Below, piece after piece: positions 44,059-53,995 of a stretch of 64,000 nt of DNA. Origin of the DNA: W0P28-013 sp051878315 (GTDB lineage: Bacteria > Bacteroidota > Bacteroidia > Bacteroidales > Paludibacteraceae); the NCBI GenBank assembly GCA_051878315.1, contig JBJEJW010000066.1, positions 1 through 64,000 of the forward strand. Direction: 5' to 3'. The notes under the pieces were generated by a model, which saw only the letters and a program-made list of their open reading frames with translations, ran no database searches and had not been told where the DNA came from. The position numbers and the translations under genes were made by a program. Within the stretch, counting starts at the first letter, position 1, and each line of letters starts with the position of its first letter.

Positions 44059-44118
44059 CGGTTGCTTTGTATGTCGTTGCCGACGTCTGTGGCAGCGGTT
44101 GCTATCAATACTGATTCA

Positions 44119-45090
44119 ATGGCTCGAAAAGTAAAATTTCATTATAATCCTGAAACGCTGTCGTACGAGCGTGTGCCGGTGAAGTTTTGGGAGGTAGTGG
44201 GGCGCATCGGCATTTTTTTGCTGACGAGCATTGGCATCGGTTTGGCATTTTTCTTTTTGTTTATCACGTTCGTCGAATCGCCCAAAGAAAAACAGTTGGT
44301 CAGCGAAAATGCACGCATGCGGGCGCAATACAAACTGCTCGAACGCCGTCTTGACGACCTGCAGCCGTTGCTCGACGATTTGCAACAGCGCGACGATAAT
44401 CTGTATCGTGCCATTTTGCAGGCCGAACCCATTCCGGCCGGTGTACGTCGTAGCACGTTGGGCAACAATCGTCGCTACGAGGATTTTGCCGATATGGCCA
44501 ATAGCGATCTTATCATCGAGGTAACCAAGCGGGTTGACGATTTGGCGAAACAATTATACATACAATCGCAGTCGTACGACGAACTTGTACGTTTGGCCAA
44601 ACAAAACGATCAGAAGTTACGACACATTCCTGCCATACAGCCGGTTTTGAATAAGGATTTGAAACGTATGGCATCGGGTTACGGCGTGCGTATTGACCCG
44701 GTGTACCATACGGCACGCTTCCACGCAGGTATGGATTTTACGGCGCCCATCGGTACCGATATTTATGTTACGGGCGATGGCACGGTCGAGTCGGCCGGTT
44801 GGCGGCAGGGTTATGGCAATTGTGTTACCGTCAACCATGGGTTTGGCTATGTAACTTTGTATGCACACATGCATAAAATCGGTGTCCGTGTCGGTCAAAA
44901 ACTGACACGAGGCGATATTATCGGGACGGTGGGGAATACCGGCAAATCGACAGGACCACACTTGCACTACGAGGTGCGGTATCAAGGCAAACCGGTCGAT
45001 CCGCGCAACTATTATTTCCTCGATTTGTCGCCCGAACAATACGACGAGATGATACAACTATCACAAAATGCCGGTCAAATGTTTGATTAA
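44119..45090 (+). CDS. Membrane-anchored M23 peptidoglycan endopeptidase
   Basis: About 323 residues from MARKVKFHYN; the start at 44056 would lie inside the promoter. One membrane helix (about 28-50), a coiled coil (about 55-100), and a LytM/M23 domain at the end with the zinc ligands 'RFHAGMDF' (H-x-x-x-D) and 'GPHLHYEVR' (H-x-H). Cleaves peptide cross-links in murein, or helps a partner to do so. The same architecture (short cytosolic N-terminus, helix, coiled coil, M23) is common in Bacteroidota. It precedes the relA/spoT gene by 31 bases. Confidence 0.9.
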   Translation: MARKVKFHYNPETLSYERVPVKFWEVVGRIGIFLLTSIGIGLAFFFLFITFVESPKEKQLVSENARMRAQYKLLERRLDDLQPLLDDLQQRDDNLYRAILQAEPIPAGVRRSTLGNNRRYEDFADMANSDLIIEVTKRVDDLAKQLYIQSQSYDELVRLAKQNDQKLRHIPAIQPVLNKDLKRMASGYGVRIDPVYHTARFHAGMDFTAPIGTDIYVTGDGTVESAGWRQGYGNCVTVNHGFGYVTLYAHMHKIGVRVGQKLTRGDIIGTVGNTGKSTGPHLHYEVRYQGKPVDPRNYYFLDLSPEQYDEMIQLSQNAGQMFD

Positions 45091-45121
45091 CAGCATGTTG
45101 TCGGAATATATTTTTTGATGT

Positions 45122-47341
45122 ATGGACCAAAAATACCTTAATCTCACCGAAGCCGACGAGGAGTCGATGATTCAACACGAATTTGATGCCTTGCTGCAGG
45201 ACTACGCAGCTACACGTCATACCCAAAAAACAGAGATTATCAAACGTGCGTTCGAATTTGCCAAAAGCGCGCATCACGGCGTGCGCCGGCGCTCGGGCGA
45301 GCCGTACATTATGCACCCTTTGGCGGTGGCACGCATTGTGGTCAAAGAGATTGGCTTGGGATCGACATCCATCTGCTCGGCGTTGCTGCACGATGTGGTG
45401 GAGGACACCGACTACACGGTGGAAGACATCGAAGAACGATTTGGCGCAAAAATCGCACAAATAGTGTCGGGACTGACAAAAATTTCGGGAGGCATATTTG
45501 GCGAAAAAGCGTCGGAACAAGCCGAAAACTTCCGACGACTGATTCTGACCATGCCCGAAGATGTGCGCGTCATTCTGATAAAAATGGCCGATCGTTTGCA
45601 CAATATGCGTACACTCGGGTCGATGCCGCCGGCTAAACAACTGAAAATCAGTGGCGAAACGCAATATATCTATGCGCCGTTGGCTGCACGGCTCGGATTC
45701 TTCCTCATCAAAACCGAACTCGAAAATCTCAGTTTCAAATACGAACAGCCATCGGTCTATGCCAAAATACAGGAGCAGGTCGATGCCGTTACACCACGCT
45801 TGGAAGAGTCGTATTTGCGATTCATCGGCCCCATCAAGCAGATTTTGGATTCGTACAACTACAAATACACCATCACCTATCGGGTCAAATCGCCGTACTC
45901 CATCTTCCGCAAGATGCAGAACAAGCATATCCCATTCGACGAGGTGTACGATTTGCTGGCCGTGCGCATCATCTTGAAACCGCGTCCCGACGAGGACGAA
46001 CGCGCCAACTGCTGGGTAACCTATTCGGCACTGACATCGCTCTACAAAGAACACCCCGACCGCACACGCAACTGGCTGAGTACCCCAAAACCAAACGGCT
46101 ACGAAGCGTTGCACGTTACACTGATGAACCACGAAGGCAATTGGGTGGAAGTGCAAATTCGCACCGAGCGTATGAACGAAATAGCCGAACACGGCTTGGC
46201 CGCGCATTGGAAATACAAAACCGGCACCAGCGAATTGTCCAACTTGGATTCGTGGTTCAAGTCGCTGAAAGATATGCTCGACACGGCTGACTATGCCAAC
46301 GCCGTGGAGTTTATGGATACGTTCCGCCTAAACCTCTATGCCAGCGAGATTTATGTGTTCACACCCAAAGGCGACATCAAAAAAATGCCGGTCAAATCGA
46401 CGGCCTTGGATTTCGCGTTCGCCTTGCATAGCGACATCGGGTTGCACTGCATCGGCGCCAAGGTCGATCATAAGTTGGTGCCACTCACCTACGAACTGAA
46501 AAGCGGCGACCAAGTGGAAATTCTCACCTCGAAAACACAACACCCGCAGCCCGATTGGATTGACATCGTTACCATGCCGCGCGCCAAAGCACACCTGCGT
46601 GCCGTGTTCCGCAAAGAGTACCGCATCGTGCAAGAGAAAGGCAAAAAAGCCGTCGAAGACGAACTTGCCAAACTGAATATGCCGCTGAACAACGTAACCA
46701 CCACGCGCATCATCGAACACTACAAATTTAACACCATCACCGAATTTTACAATGCCGTCGGGCGCGGATTAGTCGATTTGTCGGACATCACGACCGTGGT
46801 GTTCCAAACCAAAAATCCGAGCAAATGGACGAAAATGTGGAAGTTGCAGTTCGGCAAAAAAAACGAACCCGTCGAGACCGATCCGAAGAAGAAAAAGAAG
46901 GTGGTGCTCACCGATACCAACGTCGGGCAGGGCTACACGTTGGCCGAATGCTGCCACCCCATACCCGGCGACCCTGTGTTGGGCTATCTCGACGAATACG
47001 GCACTGTGCTGGTGCATAAACGCGAGTGCCCCGTGGCGCTGAAACTGAAAAGTAACTACGGCAATCGCATTGTAACGGCAGAATGGGCAACCCACAATGT
47101 AAAATCGTTTTTGGCCATGATCGAAATCAACGGCATCGACGAACGGGGCGTGTTGCAAAAAATCGTTACTGTCGTGTCCGAAGATTATGCCATCAATATC
47201 AAAAGTGTAAACCTCGATGCCAAAGACGGCATATTCACCGCACAATTTGGTGTGTATGTGCATAGCGCCGACGATTTGAATGTGCTGTGCGCCAATTTGC
47301 GCAAAGTGCCGTTTGTCAATTCTGTGGTGCGCATCTCGTAA
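45122..47341 (+). CDS. rel: Bifunctional (p)ppGpp synthetase/hydrolase, RelA/SpoT family
   Basis: 739 residues with all four Rsh domains. The HD hydrolase domain (about 45-200) has 'HHGVRRRSGEPYIMHPLAVA' and 'ALLHDVVEDT', so hydrolysis should be active. The synthetase domain (about 240-370) has 'FDEVYDLLAVRIIL' and 'WLSTPKPNGYEALHVTL'. TGS follows ('IYVFTPKGDIKKMPVKSTALDF', near 410), and an ACT domain ends the protein ('GIDERGVLQKIVTVVSEDYAINIKSVNL'). It sets the alarmone level in the stringent response. Confidence 0.95.
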   Translation: MDQKYLNLTEADEESMIQHEFDALLQDYAATRHTQKTEIIKRAFEFAKSAHHGVRRRSGEPYIMHPLAVARIVVKEIGLGSTSICSALLHDVVEDTDYTVEDIEERFGAKIAQIVSGLTKISGGIFGEKASEQAENFRRLILTMPEDVRVILIKMADRLHNMRTLGSMPPAKQLKISGETQYIYAPLAARLGFFLIKTELENLSFKYEQPSVYAKIQEQVDAVTPRLEESYLRFIGPIKQILDSYNYKYTITYRVKSPYSIFRKMQNKHIPFDEVYDLLAVRIILKPRPDEDERANCWVTYSALTSLYKEHPDRTRNWLSTPKPNGYEALHVTLMNHEGNWVEVQIRTERMNEIAEHGLAAHWKYKTGTSELSNLDSWFKSLKDMLDTADYANAVEFMDTFRLNLYASEIYVFTPKGDIKKMPVKSTALDFAFALHSDIGLHCIGAKVDHKLVPLTYELKSGDQVEILTSKTQHPQPDWIDIVTMPRAKAHLRAVFRKEYRIVQEKGKKAVEDELAKLNMPLNNVTTTRIIEHYKFNTITEFYNAVGRGLVDLSDITTVVFQTKNPSKWTKMWKLQFGKKNEPVETDPKKKKKVVLTDTNVGQGYTLAECCHPIPGDPVLGYLDEYGTVLVHKRECPVALKLKSNYGNRIVTAEWATHNVKSFLAMIEINGIDERGVLQKIVTVVSEDYAINIKSVNLDAKDGIFTAQFGVYVHSADDLNVLCANLRKVPFVNSVVRIS

Positions 47342-47432
47342 AAAAAACGTGCCGTCCGGCGCGATAGGCGCCTGTTTGTAGTCGGAAACTCCCTGTTGGT
47401 CGATTGTTGTGCGCGTAGTTGCACAATTTTTG

Positions 47433-47440
47433 TATCTTTG
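47433..47440 (+). promoter_or_regulatory. Promoter -7 element of the tolC export operon
   Basis: TATCTTTG, 26 bases before the TolC-like ATG; no good -33 box at the ideal distance. Confidence 0.45.
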
Positions 47441-47465
47441 CCGATGTATCAAAACGACCCGAATA

Positions 47466-48818
47466 ATGAAACGGATTTTCAGCATCATCGTTGTTGTATG
47501 GTTGGCGCAAATAGTGTGTGCACAATCGACAGAAATGCCGGCCGTGTGGGACTTACACACTTGTATCGACTATGCCAAAGCGCAGAATATCGATATATTG
47601 CAGCGTAAATTGGCACAGGAGCAGCAACAAGTGGCATTGAAACAAGCCAAAGCGGCGTGGTGGCCGACATTAAATTTTTCGACCGGTGTCAATTTTTCGA
47701 ATCGTCCGTTTGTGCAGGGCGGAACCAATACCATCGACGGCGGCAGTTCCGATGTGATGCCGGCTTCGCAAAATACATTGGGCGCGACTGCCGGACTCAA
47801 TTTGGGTTGGAAAATCTATGACGGAGCAAGGCAAACAACCATTAAGCAACAACAATTGGCGACAAAACAAGCCGAACTCGAAGTGGAACAAGCCCTGAAT
47901 ACGTTGGAAGAACAAGTGATGCAATTCTATGTGCAGGTGCTTTATTCGGGCGATGCCGTGCAGGTACAGCAAAGTATGGTCGATGCAAGTCGTGCTTTGT
48001 GCGAACGCGGCAAACAACGCTTGGACGTCGGCGCATTGAGCCGCAGCGATTATGCACAACTCGAAGCGCAACTTGGCAGCGATACTTACAACTTGGTAAC
48101 CGCCGAAGCTGCTTATGCCACTAATCTTTTGGCCTTGAAGCAGTTGCTTGAATTAGAGTCGTCGTACGATTTGCAGTTGGCATCGGTGGATTATGCCGAC
48201 GAATTGGCGTTGGAGCCACTCGAGAGTGTGGATGCGGTGTTTGCAGCGGCGTTGGACAATCGCCCCGAAATAAAAATTTGTGATTACGAAATCGAATCGT
48301 TCGCGCTAGGTATAAAATCGGCAAAAAGCGGCTATTATCCGTCATTGTCGTTGAATGCAAGTACGGGATTGAGTTATAATTCCAATTCGAATTATCTGTT
48401 TGCGGACCAAATGAAATCGAATTGGTCGAATACTGCCGGCGTAACGTTGGCGATACCCATTCTGCAAAGTCGTCAGACAAAGAGTGCCTTGGAGCGTGCG
48501 CGCTTGGAGTACGAAACGGCAAAATTGTCGAAACAGAACGAGCAAAAAACGTTGCGCAAAGCCATCGAAACCTTATGGCTCAATGCGCGTTCGGCTCAAC
48601 AACAATTTGTGGCTGCTCGCGCACAGCAGCAAGCCTCGCAGAGCAGTTTCGATTTGGTGTCGGAACAATTCAATGTCGGTCGTAAAACAACTACCGATGT
48701 GCTGAGCGAAAAGGCTGTGTTATTGCAGTCGATTCAGCAGACGCTGCAGGCCAAATATATGGCTATTTATAATTTGAATATGTTAAAATTCTATCAGGGG
48801 AACAAAATAACCATGTGA
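47466..48818 (+). CDS. TolC-family outer-membrane efflux protein
   Basis: 450 residues from MKRIFSIIVV (signal peptide to V-C-A-Q, about 20). Two TolC repeats with long heptad helices: 'DLHTCIDYAKAQNIDILQRKLAQEQQQ' starts the first and 'NRPEIKICDYEIESFALGIKSAKSGYYPSLSLNA' the second; the C-terminal helices end at 'MAIYNLNMLKFYQG'. Forms the exit duct of a tripartite exporter. The next gene's start codon follows within three bases of its stop. Confidence 0.93.
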   Translation: MKRIFSIIVVVWLAQIVCAQSTEMPAVWDLHTCIDYAKAQNIDILQRKLAQEQQQVALKQAKAAWWPTLNFSTGVNFSNRPFVQGGTNTIDGGSSDVMPASQNTLGATAGLNLGWKIYDGARQTTIKQQQLATKQAELEVEQALNTLEEQVMQFYVQVLYSGDAVQVQQSMVDASRALCERGKQRLDVGALSRSDYAQLEAQLGSDTYNLVTAEAAYATNLLALKQLLELESSYDLQLASVDYADELALEPLESVDAVFAAALDNRPEIKICDYEIESFALGIKSAKSGYYPSLSLNASTGLSYNSNSNYLFADQMKSNWSNTAGVTLAIPILQSRQTKSALERARLEYETAKLSKQNEQKTLRKAIETLWLNARSAQQQFVAARAQQQASQSSFDLVSEQFNVGRKTTTDVLSEKAVLLQSIQQTLQAKYMAIYNLNMLKFYQGNKITM

Positions 48819-48820
48819 TT

Positions 48821-50020
48821 ATGACACGAAAAGGAAAAATTGCCATGTGGATGTGTATTGCGCTGGCGGCGGCAGCAGTGCTCTGCGTCGTTGGAGCGTT
48901 TGTTTCAGAGAGGCTCGGTAAGCCGCAAGTAGCCTACGAACAGGCAGTGGTTGCGCGCGGCAACATTCACAATGCTGTAACTGCTACGGGAACGGTGGAA
49001 CCACTCACTCAGGTTGAGGTCGGTACGCAAGTATCCGGCATCGTGGACAAGATTTTTGTCGATTATAACAGCCCGGTCAAAAAAGGGCAGATCATCGCCG
49101 TCCTTGATAAGAGTACGTTGGAGTCGGAGTTGGCTTCGGCGCGTGCCAACGTCAATATGTGTCAAGTGGAGATGGAGTACCAACAGAAAGAATACGAGCG
49201 CATCAAAGTGTTGGCCGACAAAGGGATGGTCAGTGATAGTGACTACGATTTGGCGTATTACAACTACCACCGCGCAAAAAGTAGTTACGATGTGGCGAAA
49301 CAAAATTTGACGAAAGCACAGACAAATTTGGGTTATGCCACTATCTATTCGCCTATCGACGGCGTGGTGCTGTCGAAATCGGTAGAGGAAGGACAGACTG
49401 TGGCATCGTCGTTCAGTACGCCGACATTGTTTGTTATTGCCGAGGATTTGACACAAATGCGTGTTGTAGCTGATGTGGACGAAGCCGATATCGGTGAGGT
49501 GAGAGACGGTCAGCGTGTGCAGTTCACGGTTGATGCCTATCCGAGCCTGACATTCGAGGGGACGGTGCAACAAGTGCGTCAAGAGGCGACTACGACAAGC
49601 AGTGTCGTAACCTACGAAGTGGTTATTTCGGCACGCAATCCCGATCTAAAGTTGAAGCCCGGCATGACTGCCACCGCTACCATTTATACATTGGAACGGA
49701 ACAACGTATTGTTGGTGCCGTCGAAAGCATTGAAGTTTACGCCGATATGTCAAGGCATCGATACGCTGCTTGATTGCGAAGCGACACATAAAGTTTGGTC
49801 ACGCGAAGGATACCGGTTCGTGGCTCTTCCTGTCGAGGTAGGCGTTGCTACCGGCAGCCAGACGGAAATCGTGTCGGGATTGCACGAGGGACAAGTCATC
49901 TTGGTGGGTACCGCAGATGGACAACTGCAGGGACAAACTCAAATGGACGAAAACACGGAAGCGTCTGCCGGCGAACGTTCGCCGTTTATGCCGGGGCGTC
50001 CGGGCGAGCGTAAAAAATAG
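48821..50020 (+). CDS. MacA-type periplasmic adaptor (HlyD/RND family)
   Basis: About 399 residues from MTRKGKIAMW; a GTG at 48815 is a less likely start. One membrane helix (about 8-27), lipoyl half-motif 'GTVEPLTQVEVGTQVSGIVDKIFVDYNSPVKKGQIIAVLD', a coiled-coil hairpin (about 90-145), the second lipoyl half 'YSPIDGVVLSKSVEEGQTV', beta-barrel 'VVADVDEADIGEV', and a C-terminal MP domain. Couples the MacB-type ABC transporter to TolC. The C-terminal 25 residues are Gly/Pro/Arg-rich and disordered. Confidence 0.93.
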   Translation: MTRKGKIAMWMCIALAAAAVLCVVGAFVSERLGKPQVAYEQAVVARGNIHNAVTATGTVEPLTQVEVGTQVSGIVDKIFVDYNSPVKKGQIIAVLDKSTLESELASARANVNMCQVEMEYQQKEYERIKVLADKGMVSDSDYDLAYYNYHRAKSSYDVAKQNLTKAQTNLGYATIYSPIDGVVLSKSVEEGQTVASSFSTPTLFVIAEDLTQMRVVADVDEADIGEVRDGQRVQFTVDAYPSLTFEGTVQQVRQEATTTSSVVTYEVVISARNPDLKLKPGMTATATIYTLERNNVLLVPSKALKFTPICQGIDTLLDCEATHKVWSREGYRFVALPVEVGVATGSQTEIVSGLHEGQVILVGTADGQLQGQTQMDENTEASAGERSPFMPGRPGERKK

Positions 50021-50042
50021 TTATTTTGCAACCGAATGTTGT

Positions 50043-50786
50043 ATGGGCAAGGCTGTCATCACATTGAATAATATTTGTCGCGACTTTGTGGTCGGCGATG
50101 AAACGGTGCATGCTTTGCGCGGTGTGTCGTTTACGATCGATGCAGGGGAATTTGTAACTATCATGGGAACTTCCGGCAGCGGCAAATCGACGTTGCTCAA
50201 TACGCTTGGTTGTTTGGATACGCCAACTTCAGGCGAATATTTGCTCGATGGTCATGCGGTGCGCACGATGCGTAAAAATGAACGAGCCGTTCTGCGTAAC
50301 CGCAAAATTGGTTTTGTGTTCCAAAATTACAATTTATTGCCTAAAACGACGGCTATCGAAAATGTGGAACTGCCGCTGATGTATAATGCGGATATAACGG
50401 CAGGCGAACGTCGTCGGCGTGCTGTCGCTGCATTGGTGGAAGTGGGTTTGGGCAATAGATTGGAGCATAAAAGTAACCAAATGTCCGGTGGCCAAATGCA
50501 ACGGGTAGCCATAGCGCGTGCGTTGGTCAATAATCCGGCGGTTATCTTGGCTGATGAGGCGACGGGTAACCTCGATACGCACACTTCGTTTGAGATATTA
50601 GTGTTGTTTCAGAAACTTCATGCAGAAGGGAGAACGATTATATTTGTAACGCATAATCCCGAAATTGCTCGATATTGTACGCGGAACATTGTGTTGCGCG
50701 ATGGACGGGTCATTGAAGATGTGTTCAATGCTTGTCCACTCGACGCGGCTGCTGCGTTGGCCGCGTTGCCACGCGAAAATGACTGA
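50043..50786 (+). CDS. MacB/LolD-type ABC transporter ATPase
   Basis: About 247 residues from MGKAVITLNN; the frame from 49845 overlaps the adaptor gene and is rejected. Walker A 'GTSGSGKST', Q-loop 'IGFVFQNYNLLP', signature 'MSGGQMQRVAIARAL', Walker B 'VILADEATGNLD' and switch His 'FVTHNPE'. All catalytic positions are intact. Works with the separate permease that starts two bases after its stop. Confidence 0.95.
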   Translation: MGKAVITLNNICRDFVVGDETVHALRGVSFTIDAGEFVTIMGTSGSGKSTLLNTLGCLDTPTSGEYLLDGHAVRTMRKNERAVLRNRKIGFVFQNYNLLPKTTAIENVELPLMYNADITAGERRRRAVAALVEVGLGNRLEHKSNQMSGGQMQRVAIARALVNNPAVILADEATGNLDTHTSFEILVLFQKLHAEGRTIIFVTHNPEIARYCTRNIVLRDGRVIEDVFNACPLDAAAALAALPREND

Positions 50787-50788
50787 AC

Positions 50789-52009
50789 ATGAATATAGCG
50801 AATCTTTTCAAAATAGCGTTCCGCGCATTGTCCAATAACAAGACGCGTGCTTTCCTGACTATGTTGGGCATCATCATTGGTGTTGCTTCGGTTATCACGA
50901 TGTTGGCTATCGGGCAAGGCTCGAAAAGAAGCATACGGTCGCAAATCGCCGAGATGGGTAGTAATATGATAATGATTCATCCTGGGGCAGATATGCGTGG
51001 TGGTGTGCGGCAAGACCCCAGCGCCATGCAGACACTCAAACTAGATGATTACTACGCCATCGTCGATGAATGTCCGCATGTGGCGGCTGTGAGTGCGAAT
51101 TGCAGTGCCGGTGGGCAACTGATTTTTGGAAACAGCAACTATCCGAGTTCAATCAGTGGCGTGTCGCCTGCCTATCTCGAAATTCGTCAACTGTCTATCG
51201 CAGAGGGCGATATGTTTGGTGAAGAGGATATTGTGTCCAATGCCAAAGTGTGTGTCATCGGCAAAACGATTGTCGATAATCTTTTCCAAAACGGGGAAAA
51301 CCCGATAGACCAAGTGATTCGGTTCAACAAAACACCATTCCGTGTCGTTGGCGTGTTGAAATCGAAAGGCTACAATAGCATGGGACAGGATCAGGACGAT
51401 GTTGTGTTGGCTCCCTATTCTACCGTTATGAAACGATTGCTGTCGCAAACGTATTTAAGCGGCATTACTTGTTCGGCCGTCACCGAAGACGATACCGAAA
51501 CGGCTATAGAGGAGATAGCGGCTGTTTTGCGGCGTAACCACAAACTGCCGACCGGTGCGGACGACGATTTCAACATACGTTCGCAGCAGGAATTGAGTTC
51601 CATGATGACATCAACCACCGATTTGATGACGGTTTTGTTGGCATGCGTGGCGGGCATTTCGTTGGTGGTGGGCGGTATCGGCATCATGAACATCATGTAT
51701 GTGAGTGTAACCGAACGTACACGCGAAATCGGTTTGCGTATGAGTGTCGGTGCACGCAGTGTCGATATTTTGTCGCAGTTCCTCATCGAGGCGGTTTTGA
51801 TTAGTGTTACCGGTGGTGTGATAGGCGTCTTGTTGGGTGTCGGTGCATCGTATGCGGTCAAAGTCATAGCCGGTTGGCCGATTTATATACAGGCTTGGAG
51901 CGTATTGCTGAGTTTTCTGGTTTGTACGTTGACAGGCATTTTCTTTGGTTGGTATCCGGCCAAAAAAGCCGCCGCCCTCGATCCGATTGAAGCCTTGCGG
52001 TATGAATGA
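50789..52009 (+). CDS. MacB-type ABC transporter permease
   Basis: 406 residues: a first membrane helix (about 20-45: 'FLTMLGIIIGVASVITMLAIG'), a large periplasmic MacB core domain (about 50-270), then FtsX-type helices ('TVLLACVAGISLVVGGIGIMNIMYVSVTERTREIGLRMSVGA', then two more). In E. coli MacB the ATPase is fused; here it is a separate gene. Powers extrusion of a lipid-like or peptide substrate, antibiotic or toxin, through TolC; the substrate is unknown. Confidence 0.94.
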   Translation: MNIANLFKIAFRALSNNKTRAFLTMLGIIIGVASVITMLAIGQGSKRSIRSQIAEMGSNMIMIHPGADMRGGVRQDPSAMQTLKLDDYYAIVDECPHVAAVSANCSAGGQLIFGNSNYPSSISGVSPAYLEIRQLSIAEGDMFGEEDIVSNAKVCVIGKTIVDNLFQNGENPIDQVIRFNKTPFRVVGVLKSKGYNSMGQDQDDVVLAPYSTVMKRLLSQTYLSGITCSAVTEDDTETAIEEIAAVLRRNHKLPTGADDDFNIRSQQELSSMMTSTTDLMTVLLACVAGISLVVGGIGIMNIMYVSVTERTREIGLRMSVGARSVDILSQFLIEAVLISVTGGVIGVLLGVGASYAVKVIAGWPIYIQAWSVLLSFLVCTLTGIFFGWYPAKKAAALDPIEALRYE

Positions 52010-52039
52010 TTTGGAATGTTACGGTAAAAACTTACGACA

Positions 52040-53173
52040 ATGACAGCGAAACCAAAACATTTTGAGTATCTGATTCATGCAGTGGTGTTCGTTATATTGT
52101 TCATCACACTCTGTTTTTTTGCCGAAAAAACAGGCTCCAATTACGAAATAAATTGGACACTGTTTCGACGTCATGGAGTGATATTGTTGCTTTTTGCAGT
52201 ATTATTTTACCTTAATTATTATGTACTGATACCGAAACTCTATACAAATAAACGACGTACGCTTTATTTTGTTGTCAATTTATTGATTATCATTGCAATA
52301 ACATGTTTAGTACAATGGCTGCAACCGCGTGGTTTTTTATCACATCCGCCTATCGAAGCACCTCCGCCAATGATGCCCGACGAACCTGACCTTGTGCCGT
52401 TGGAACATATCAAAGCTCATACACGTTTGCGCAATAGTCAATCGTTGCTTCCGCGCCGTTTATTATTTTTCTTCCGCGATGTATTATTTTTGACGTTGTC
52501 GGTTGTGTTGGCGTTGCTGGTCAAAATGATTGTGTATGTACGCGAGATGGAAATACGCAACAACGAACTCGAAGCGGCCAATACCAAAGCCGAATTGCAA
52601 AATTTGCGCAGCCAACTCAATCCGCATTTTTTGTTGAATACCCTCAATAACATTTATGCGCTGATACTTGTCGATACGCAAACCGCTCAAACTGCCGTGA
52701 TAGAACTGAGCAAATTGCTGCGTTATGTGCTTTACGACAATCGCGCTATGTTCGTGCCGTTGGTTAACGAGGTGGCTTTTCTCGAACATTACATTCGCCT
52801 GATGCAGTTACGTCTGACCGATAATGTCGTCGTGAAGACTCGGTTTGATGTTACACCTGACAATTGCACGCAAATTGCGCCGCAGATTTTTATCTCGTTG
52901 ATAGAAAACGCTTTCAAACATGGTGTGGTTCCCAATGCGGCCAGCTTGATATCCATAGCCTTGTCCGATAATGCCGCCGGAGATGTTAACTGTATGATAA
53001 TCAATACGAACCACCCCAAAAACAAAAAAGACAAAGGCGGCTCTGGCATCGGACTTGAGCAAGTGCGCCGTCGGCTCGATTTGCTTTATCCCGACCGTTA
53101 CGAGTGGTCGATTACCTATTCGGACGACCAAACACTCTATAAATCAAACCTTATAATCCGTACAAAATCATGA
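52040..53173 (+). CDS. LytS/YehU-type sensor histidine kinase
   Basis: 377 residues. Four hydrophobic helices (about 10-27, 48-65, 75-92, 147-166) with a Pro-rich loop ('PPIEAPPPMMPDEPDLVP') between the third and fourth, then the His_kinase box 'LRSQLNPHFLLNTLNNIYALI' (phosphorylated His in N-P-H-F) and the ATPase part 'FISLIENAFKHGV..' and 'GSGIGLEQVRRRLDLLYP'. No separate sensor domain; it may sense the membrane or the exporter. The response-regulator gene overlaps its stop by four bases. Confidence 0.93.
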   Translation: MTAKPKHFEYLIHAVVFVILFITLCFFAEKTGSNYEINWTLFRRHGVILLLFAVLFYLNYYVLIPKLYTNKRRTLYFVVNLLIIIAITCLVQWLQPRGFLSHPPIEAPPPMMPDEPDLVPLEHIKAHTRLRNSQSLLPRRLLFFFRDVLFLTLSVVLALLVKMIVYVREMEIRNNELEAANTKAELQNLRSQLNPHFLLNTLNNIYALILVDTQTAQTAVIELSKLLRYVLYDNRAMFVPLVNEVAFLEHYIRLMQLRLTDNVVVKTRFDVTPDNCTQIAPQIFISLIENAFKHGVVPNAASLISIALSDNAAGDVNCMIINTNHPKNKKDKGGSGIGLEQVRRRLDLLYPDRYEWSITYSDDQTLYKSNLIIRTKS

Positions 53174-53877
53174 TGCTGAAATGTGCTATTGTAGATGACG
53201 AGCCGTTGGCGCTCCATTTGCTCGAAACCTATGTGCGAAAAACACCGTTTTTGCAACTCGTTGGACAATATTCTAATGCGTTGCAGGCGCGTAAAGGCTT
53301 GCACGACAATCCTGTAGATGTGCTGTTTACCGATATCCAAATGCCGGATTTCGATGGTTTGGAATTGGCAAAACTTTTACCCGATACGACACGGGTTATT
53401 TTCACTACGGCATTCAGTCGCTATGCAGTTGATAGTTATCGGGTCAATGCGGTCGATTATCTGCTGAAACCGTTTTCGTACGAAGATTTTTTGCTGGCGG
53501 CCAACAAGGCTTTATCGCTTATTCAAATGCAGAGCGGTGTGGGGCACGACCATGCCGATGCCGAAACCATCATCGTCAAAAGCGAACGCAAATTGTTGCG
53601 CATCAACTTGGATAAATTGCTCTATGTGGAGGCGATGCGTGATTATATGAAATTTGTGCTCGATGGAGATGAAGATATGCCGGTATTCTCGTTGATGAGT
53701 TTGAAATCACTCATGGAACAACTGCCACCCGATAAATTTATGCGCGTGCATCGGTCGTTTGCCGTGCAACTATCGAAAGTGCGTGTCGTCGAAAACAGCC
53801 ATATCGTGTTTGGCAAAGTACACATTCCTATTGGCGATATGTACAAAACGGCCTTTTTCGAAGCATGGGGTAAATAA
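53170..53877 (+). CDS. LytTR-family response regulator
   Basis: 235 residues: a receiver domain (phosphorylated Asp in 'VDVLFTDIQMPDFDGLELA', near residue 55; conserved Thr in 'VIFTTAFSRYAV', Lys in 'YLLKPFSYEDF') and a LytTR DNA-binding domain from about 135 ('ETIIVKSERKLLRINLDKLLYVEAMRDYM', 'FMRVHRSFAV'). Partner of the kinase just upstream. The pair sits right behind the export genes, so it probably controls the operon. Confidence 0.94.
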   Translation: MMLKCAIVDDEPLALHLLETYVRKTPFLQLVGQYSNALQARKGLHDNPVDVLFTDIQMPDFDGLELAKLLPDTTRVIFTTAFSRYAVDSYRVNAVDYLLKPFSYEDFLLAANKALSLIQMQSGVGHDHADAETIIVKSERKLLRINLDKLLYVEAMRDYMKFVLDGDEDMPVFSLMSLKSLMEQLPPDKFMRVHRSFAVQLSKVRVVENSHIVFGKVHIPIGDMYKTAFFEAWGK

Positions 53878-53953
53878 ATAACTCCTCTTATCTTGCAGTG
53901 CACATTTTTGCACGGAATTTGTGCTGAAATTTCGAAACCTCGTTTTTTTTTGC

Positions 53954-53961
53954 TATCTTTG
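53954..53961 (+). promoter_or_regulatory. Promoter -7 element of the dut operon
   Basis: TATCTTTG, 35 bases before the dut ATG, following a T-rich stretch. Confidence 0.5.
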
Positions 53962-53995
53962 CCGATTAGATTAAAAACGAAATTATCGTGCGCTT

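Noticed and set aside
53888..53925. Weak hairpin after the LytTR regulator
   Set aside because: The stem is short (TGCA-type bases only) and lacks a T-run, so it was not called a terminator.
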